Under the pieces are notes generated by a model. The model was not told the DNA's origin and made no database searches. It worked only from the letters and a program-made list of their open reading frames with translations. This document shows positions 32,777 through 36,158 of a stretch of 36,158 nucleotides of DNA, in pieces; position 1 is the stretch's first letter; each line of letters starts with the position of its first letter. This DNA comes from an uncultured Collinsella sp. (GTDB lineage: Bacteria; Actinomycetota; Coriobacteriia; Coriobacteriales; Coriobacteriaceae), in contig CAJMBB010000004.1 in NCBI GenBank assembly GCA_905211615.1, forward strand, positions 1 through 36,158, read 5' to 3'. A program made the translations under genes and the position numbers.

Positions 32777-32811
32777 CCTGCCAAAAAGGGACAGGTTTAT
32801 TTTGGCAGGTC
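32777..32811. repeat. GGGAC-type palindrome between the thi leader and a HAD gene
   Basis: ACCTGCCAAAA and TTTTGGCAGGT surround AGGGACAGGTTTA. It is nearly identical to the element at 12011-12047. It lies between divergent transcription units, so it is not a terminator for either neighbour. Confidence 0.88.
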
Positions 32812-32847
32812 GTTACAATAGGTAGGACCGATACGAATGGGGACCTC

Positions 32848-33756
32848 ATGATCAAACTTGTGCTGACCGATATGGACGATACGCTGATTCCGGCCGGGCA
32901 TGACGGCGCCAGCGACTACGCCATTGAGGGCATTCATGCCATGCAGGCGGCGGGTCTGCACTTTGGCCCGGTTTCGGGTCGCCAGCCGTCCGCGATGGGC
33001 TGGATGTTCAAAAATCGTTCCGAGTGTTTTTCGACTGGCGCGTTCTGTAACGGCCAGGTGATGTTTGTCGGCGGCGAAGTAGTCGCATCGCGCGCAATCG
33101 ACAACGATGCTCTGATGCGTTTGGCCGACTATCTGGAGCAAGAGACCGACGATACATTTCTAAAAGTCTATAGCCTGGGCGATGACTTTTGGGGCAACGA
33201 TGCCTATTGCGTGACGAGTGATCCCGAGCGCGTTCGTCGCGCCATGGGGTCGGGCGGCAACGCATGGCTCAAAGGCGAAGAGGCCCCGTGCCGTCCCGTC
33301 GTCGATGAAGCGCCGGTGTTCAAGGCGAATATCTGGAGTGCCCGTTCGCGTGAGGAGCTCGCGGAGCTACGCGAGCGCGTTGCCGCTGAGGTGCCGGAAC
33401 TCTCGCTCGTGTTTCCCAACAACCGAGTGCGCCTGTTTGACATCCTCCCGGCTGGTTGGGACAAGGGCTGCGCTGCGCTGGAGCTGGCGCGCGCTTTGGG
33501 CCTGACGCCCGATGAGGTGGCCGTATTTGGCGATTCCGATAACGATCTGCCCATGATCGATGCCGTTCCCAACTCCGTTGCAGTCGCCAATGCCAACGAG
33601 GCTGTCACGGCTGCCGCGCGCTGGCATATCGGCGCTGCGGCAGACGATGCGGTCGCCGGGGCTCTGCATCAGATTGCCACCTGCGCTGCGACGGGGGAGA
33701 TGCCGCCGTTTATGCGTCAGGTGAGCACGACTGGTTTCGACGTCACGAACGTCTAG
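32848..33756 (+). CDS. HAD-superfamily (Cof-type, class IIB) phosphatase
   Basis: Cytoplasmic phosphatase of 302 residues. Motif I DMDDTL (Asp8, Asp10) is the nucleophile and acid-base pair. Motif II is in the GPVSGRQ segment. The class IIB cap domain is central (about 85-190). The Lys of motif III is in DKGCALE-like DKGCAALE, and motif IV is GDSDND. Substrates of Cof-type proteins are mostly sugar phosphates, flavin phosphates or pyridoxal phosphate; this one cannot be assigned. The ribosome-binding site is weak (GGGGAC). The LysR gene follows 10 bases later, so the two may be cotranscribed. Confidence 0.92.
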   Translation: MIKLVLTDMDDTLIPAGHDGASDYAIEGIHAMQAAGLHFGPVSGRQPSAMGWMFKNRSECFSTGAFCNGQVMFVGGEVVASRAIDNDALMRLADYLEQETDDTFLKVYSLGDDFWGNDAYCVTSDPERVRRAMGSGGNAWLKGEEAPCRPVVDEAPVFKANIWSARSREELAELRERVAAEVPELSLVFPNNRVRLFDILPAGWDKGCAALELARALGLTPDEVAVFGDSDNDLPMIDAVPNSVAVANANEAVTAAARWHIGAAADDAVAGALHQIATCAATGEMPPFMRQVSTTGFDVTNV

Positions 33757-33766
33757 GGAGAAAGCC

Positions 33767-34711
33767 ATGAAGCTTCAGCAGCTCAGATATGTCGTCAAAG
33801 TTGCCGAATGCGGCAGCATCACCGAGGCCTCGCGCCGGCTCTTTGTGTCGCAGCCTTCGATTACCGCGTCGATCCGCGACCTCGAAAACGAGATGGGTGT
33901 GCACATCTTTGAGCGCACCAACAAGGGCGTCATTGTGTCCGAGGAGGGCGAGACCTTCTTGGGCTACGCGCGCCAGGTGCTCGACCAGGCCGATCTGCTC
34001 GAAGGCAAGTACAAGGGCGCGTCCGAGCAGGTGCCGCACTTTAGTGTGAGCTGCCAGCATTATTCCTTTGCCGTTAATGCGTTTGTCGATGTGATCCGTG
34101 AGTTCGATGCCGCGCGCTACGACTTTACCCTGCGCGAGGAGCAGACTCACGAGATTATCGAGGACGTCGCGCATATGAAAAGCGAACTGGGCATCCTGTA
34201 CTTATCCGAGCATAACCGCGAGGTTATCGAGCGTATGCTCGCCGCCAACGAGCTCGTATTCGAGGGACTCTTCTGCGCCACGCCGCACGTTTTTGTGTGC
34301 GCAGACCATCCGCTGGCGGGCCGCTCCAGCGTGACGCTCGAGGACTTGGAAGACTACCCGTTCCTGTCCTATGAACAGGGCAGCTATAACTCGTTTTACT
34401 ATTCCGAGGAACTGACCTCGACGTTTGAGCGTCGCAAGAATATCCGCGTGCGCGATCGCGCGACGCTGTTCAACCTGGCCATGGGCCTCAACGGCTACAC
34501 GGTATGCTCAGGCGTGATTAGTCACGAGCTCAACGGCCCCGGCATCATCTCGATTCCGCTCGATGTGGACGAGTACATGGAGATCGGCATCATCACGCGC
34601 AAGAACACTCACGCGCTACGGACAGGCCTATATCGACGCGATCCGCCAGCATATTTAGCCGCTGTATTCTGCACGGGTCAAATCTCTTTATGGCAGTCCA
34701 GACTGATATAG
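33767..34711 (+). CDS. LysR-family regulator with probable C-terminal frameshift
   Basis: LysR regulator (winged helix at residues 1-62, including ITEASRRLFVSQPSITASIRDLENEMG; effector domain from about 90). As written it has 314 residues, but after KNTHA (near 34610) the reading turns to LRTGLYRRDPPAYLAAVF, which is unlike any LysR end. One frame over (from 34614) the DNA reads RYGQAYIDAIRQHI and stops at 34658, the typical LysR tail. The normal protein would have about 297 residues. So a small indel at 34605-34617 has altered the end, or there is a sequencing error. It probably controls the MetE-like gene downstream, whose leader holds two dyads. Confidence 0.85.
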   Translation: MKLQQLRYVVKVAECGSITEASRRLFVSQPSITASIRDLENEMGVHIFERTNKGVIVSEEGETFLGYARQVLDQADLLEGKYKGASEQVPHFSVSCQHYSFAVNAFVDVIREFDAARYDFTLREEQTHEIIEDVAHMKSELGILYLSEHNREVIERMLAANELVFEGLFCATPHVFVCADHPLAGRSSVTLEDLEDYPFLSYEQGSYNSFYYSEELTSTFERRKNIRVRDRATLFNLAMGLNGYTVCSGVISHELNGPGIISIPLDVDEYMEIGIITRKNTHALRTGLYRRDPPAYLAAVFCTGQISLWQSRLI

Positions 34712-34726
34712 GAAGCATCTATATCA
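34704..34726. promoter_or_regulatory. LysR-type dyad upstream of the MetE-like gene
   Basis: TGATATAG and CTATATCA are perfect 8-bp inverted arms 7 bases apart, a size and form typical of LysR binding sites. The dyad lies about 90 bases before the MetE-like start and just after the intended end of the LysR gene. Confidence 0.6.
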
Positions 34727-34730
34727 AACT

Positions 34731-34756
34731 GTCATAAACGTATATTTTACGATGAC
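34731..34756. promoter_or_regulatory. Second dyad upstream of the MetE-like gene
   Basis: GTCAT and ATGAC are inverted arms (34731-34735, 34752-34756) enclosing a second pair CGTA-TACG. It sits next to the first dyad, so the two may form a LysR recognition and activation site pair. Confidence 0.45.
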
Positions 34757-34812
34757 CACATGAGCGCTCATACTCTGTCTCGATAAAGCAACCAATGCAA
34801 AGGGAGATATCT

Positions 34813-35946
34813 ATGAGCACTTCGATTCAACCGAACGCGCCGTTTCGCGCCGATATCGTCGGCAGCTTTCTTCGTCCGCAGGCTGTTAAGGATGCACGTG
34901 CCGCCTATGCCGCGGGCACACTCGACGCCGCCGGCCTTAAGGCCGTCGAGGACGATGCCATTCGCGATTTGGTGGCCAAGCAGAAGGCCGCCGGCCTGCA
35001 GGTCATCACCGATGGTGAGTTCCGCCGCAGTTACTGGCACCTCGACTTTATGTGGGGCCTCAACGGCATTGAGCGCCGTACCTCGCGTACGGGTTATATG
35101 TTCCATGATGAGGAGACGACGGCCGATACCGCCGTGGTGACCGGCTCCATCAGCGGCGAGAACCACCCCTTCGTCGAGCACTTCAAGTTCGTCAAGGCGC
35201 TTGAGGGGGAGGGCCAGGTCGCACGGCAAACCATTCCGGCACCGATTCAGACGTTCTCTGAGATCACGCTCGATCGCTGCGACGGCCAGCAGGAGAGCCT
35301 GCGCGCTGTCTATAAGACCGATGAGGAACTTGCCGACGCCATTGCAGCCGCTTATCGCACGGTGATCGCCGACCTGTACGCAGCAGGCTGCCGCAACATC
35401 CAGTTTGATGACTGCACCTGGGGCATCTACTGCGACACCGATTTTGTCGCCAAAACCGGCATGAGCCCGGTCGACCTGCAAAAGGTAAGCGAGCTGGGCG
35501 TGGCGCTCAACAATGCCGCCATCGTGGACAAGCCCGACGATCTGGTCATCAACACGCATGTGTGCCGCGGCAACTACCACTCCACCTATGCCTTCGAGGG
35601 CGGCTATGACCCCATCGCGCCGTACCTGTTCGCAAACGAGGATGTCGATGCATTTTACCTGGAGTTCGATACGCCGCGCGCCGGCGGTTTTGAGCCGCTC
35701 AAGTACGTTGCCCCGGGCAAGAAGGTCGTGCTGGGCTTGGTAACCACCAAGGCGGCAGAGCTCGAGAACGAGGATGTTATCGTCGAGCGCATCCGTGAAG
35801 CCGCAAAGTACGTGCCGCTCGAGAACCTGTATCTGTCGCCTCAGTGCGGCTTTGCCAGCTGCGAGATTGGCAACAAGCTGACCGAGGATGAGCAATGGGC
35901 AAAGATTGCGCTGGTCAAGCGCATTGCCGAGCGCGTTTGGAAATAG
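34813..35946 (+). CDS. MetE-like cobalamin-independent methyltransferase (YxjG type)
   Basis: One-domain enzyme of the methionine synthase II (MetE C-terminal, COG0620) family, 377 residues; MetE itself is twice as long. Zinc ligands expected for homocysteine binding are present: His249 and Cys251 in NTHVCRGN, Glu284 and Cys345 in SPQCGF, with the same 61-residue last spacing as E. coli MetE. The start VGSFLRPQAVKDAR and DGEFRRSYWHLDF also fit the YxjG/YxjH subgroup. It probably methylates homocysteine or a related thiol; the methyl donor is uncertain. The start at 34813 has AGGGAG upstream. A LysR gene and two dyads precede it. Confidence 0.9.
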   Translation: MSTSIQPNAPFRADIVGSFLRPQAVKDARAAYAAGTLDAAGLKAVEDDAIRDLVAKQKAAGLQVITDGEFRRSYWHLDFMWGLNGIERRTSRTGYMFHDEETTADTAVVTGSISGENHPFVEHFKFVKALEGEGQVARQTIPAPIQTFSEITLDRCDGQQESLRAVYKTDEELADAIAAAYRTVIADLYAAGCRNIQFDDCTWGIYCDTDFVAKTGMSPVDLQKVSELGVALNNAAIVDKPDDLVINTHVCRGNYHSTYAFEGGYDPIAPYLFANEDVDAFYLEFDTPRAGGFEPLKYVAPGKKVVLGLVTTKAAELENEDVIVERIREAAKYVPLENLYLSPQCGFASCEIGNKLTEDEQWAKIALVKRIAERVWK

Positions 35947-35993
35947 CGCTAGTGTTTGCAGGTGGCGGCGCGTGCGAGGCATAGTGTATCGCG

Positions 35994-35999
35994 TACAAT
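35994..35999 (+). promoter_or_regulatory. Candidate -10 box for the last gene
   Basis: TACAAT lies 69 bases before the start of the last gene. No good -35 box is seen at the right distance. Confidence 0.3.
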
Positions 36000-36068
36000 G
36001 GTTCGGATCGTATCGTTCGGGCAGGTTATCCGATATGCCTGATCGCCCTTCCATTCGAAAGGACATCC

Positions 36069-36158
36069 ATGTCCCAGTCCTCGACGCCCGCCGTCAGCGA
36101 TGCCATCTACGACGCATCGTCGCTCGGCCGCCCGCGCATGTTCCTGCCCGGCCTACAG
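36069..36158 (+). CDS. N-terminal fragment, possibly an NCS2 nucleobase permease
   Basis: The window ends after 30 codons. GAAAGGA is 5 bases before the ATG, so the start is credible. The peptide ends LGRPRMFLPGLQ; an xGLQ segment at this position is where NCS2 (uracil/xanthine) permeases begin their first helix (LGLQHxFAMFG). This is a guess from a few residues. Confidence 0.4.
   Translation, partial: MSQSSTPAVSDAIYDASSLGRPRMFLPGLQ

Overview
The window is a GC-rich, densely coded bacterial chromosome segment. Its gene complement, codon use and intergenic palindromes most resemble a gut member of the Coriobacteriia (Actinomycetota), probably Collinsella or a close relative. This is inferred from the proteins and the repeat style; no 16S gene is present. 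I see no tRNA, rRNA, insertion sequence or CRISPR array.

Layout. 1-3240: the end of an EamA permease, a gene-free stretch with a long inverted repeat, and a GntR-ABC ATPase-ABC permease operon on the minus strand. 3240-6850: an array of three 57-bp palindromes, then prfC, a YhhQ-type queuosine-precursor transporter and a short-chain dehydrogenase. 6860-11020: ung, an EamA permease facing a LysR regulator, and a MATE exporter. 11190-14600: RNA and small-molecule modification (rlmA, rsmJ, a GNAT acetyltransferase) plus small membrane and unknown proteins. 14850-21870: a TetM-like ribosomal-protection GTPase, then an AAA+/winged-helix ATPase overlapping a UvrA2-type protein, then a second, convergent AAA+/winged-helix paralogue. 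21900-24980: trmL, a CobW-family GTPase, an ArsC/Spx-like protein and a flavin oxidoreductase. 25040-30620: two paralogous cyclic-di-GMP proteins and a patatin-like lipase. 30700-32760: thiM, a thiamine-binding protein and thiE under a TPP riboswitch with a leader terminator. 32840-36158: a HAD phosphatase, a LysR regulator with a probable C-terminal frameshift, a MetE-like methyltransferase, and the first codons of a possible nucleobase permease.

The most unusual signals are non-coding. (1) Each AAA+/winged-helix ATPase gene is preceded by its own tandem repeats with exactly 10-bp phasing: a GGTA core three times for the first, and a TTAA-type core six times for the second. The two ATPases bracket the UvrA2 gene. 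This looks like a self-regulated module and is my best candidate for an undescribed system. (2) At least five intergenic palindromes have different, self-complementary arms but the same GGGAC at the end of the 5' arm, as expected of REP/RAYT-type elements. One supplies the stop codon of trmL. (3) Three 57-bp palindromes lie upstream of prfC with a period of about 81 bp. (4) A 9-bp dyad at 14056-14087 forms two face-to-face promoter-like sequences.
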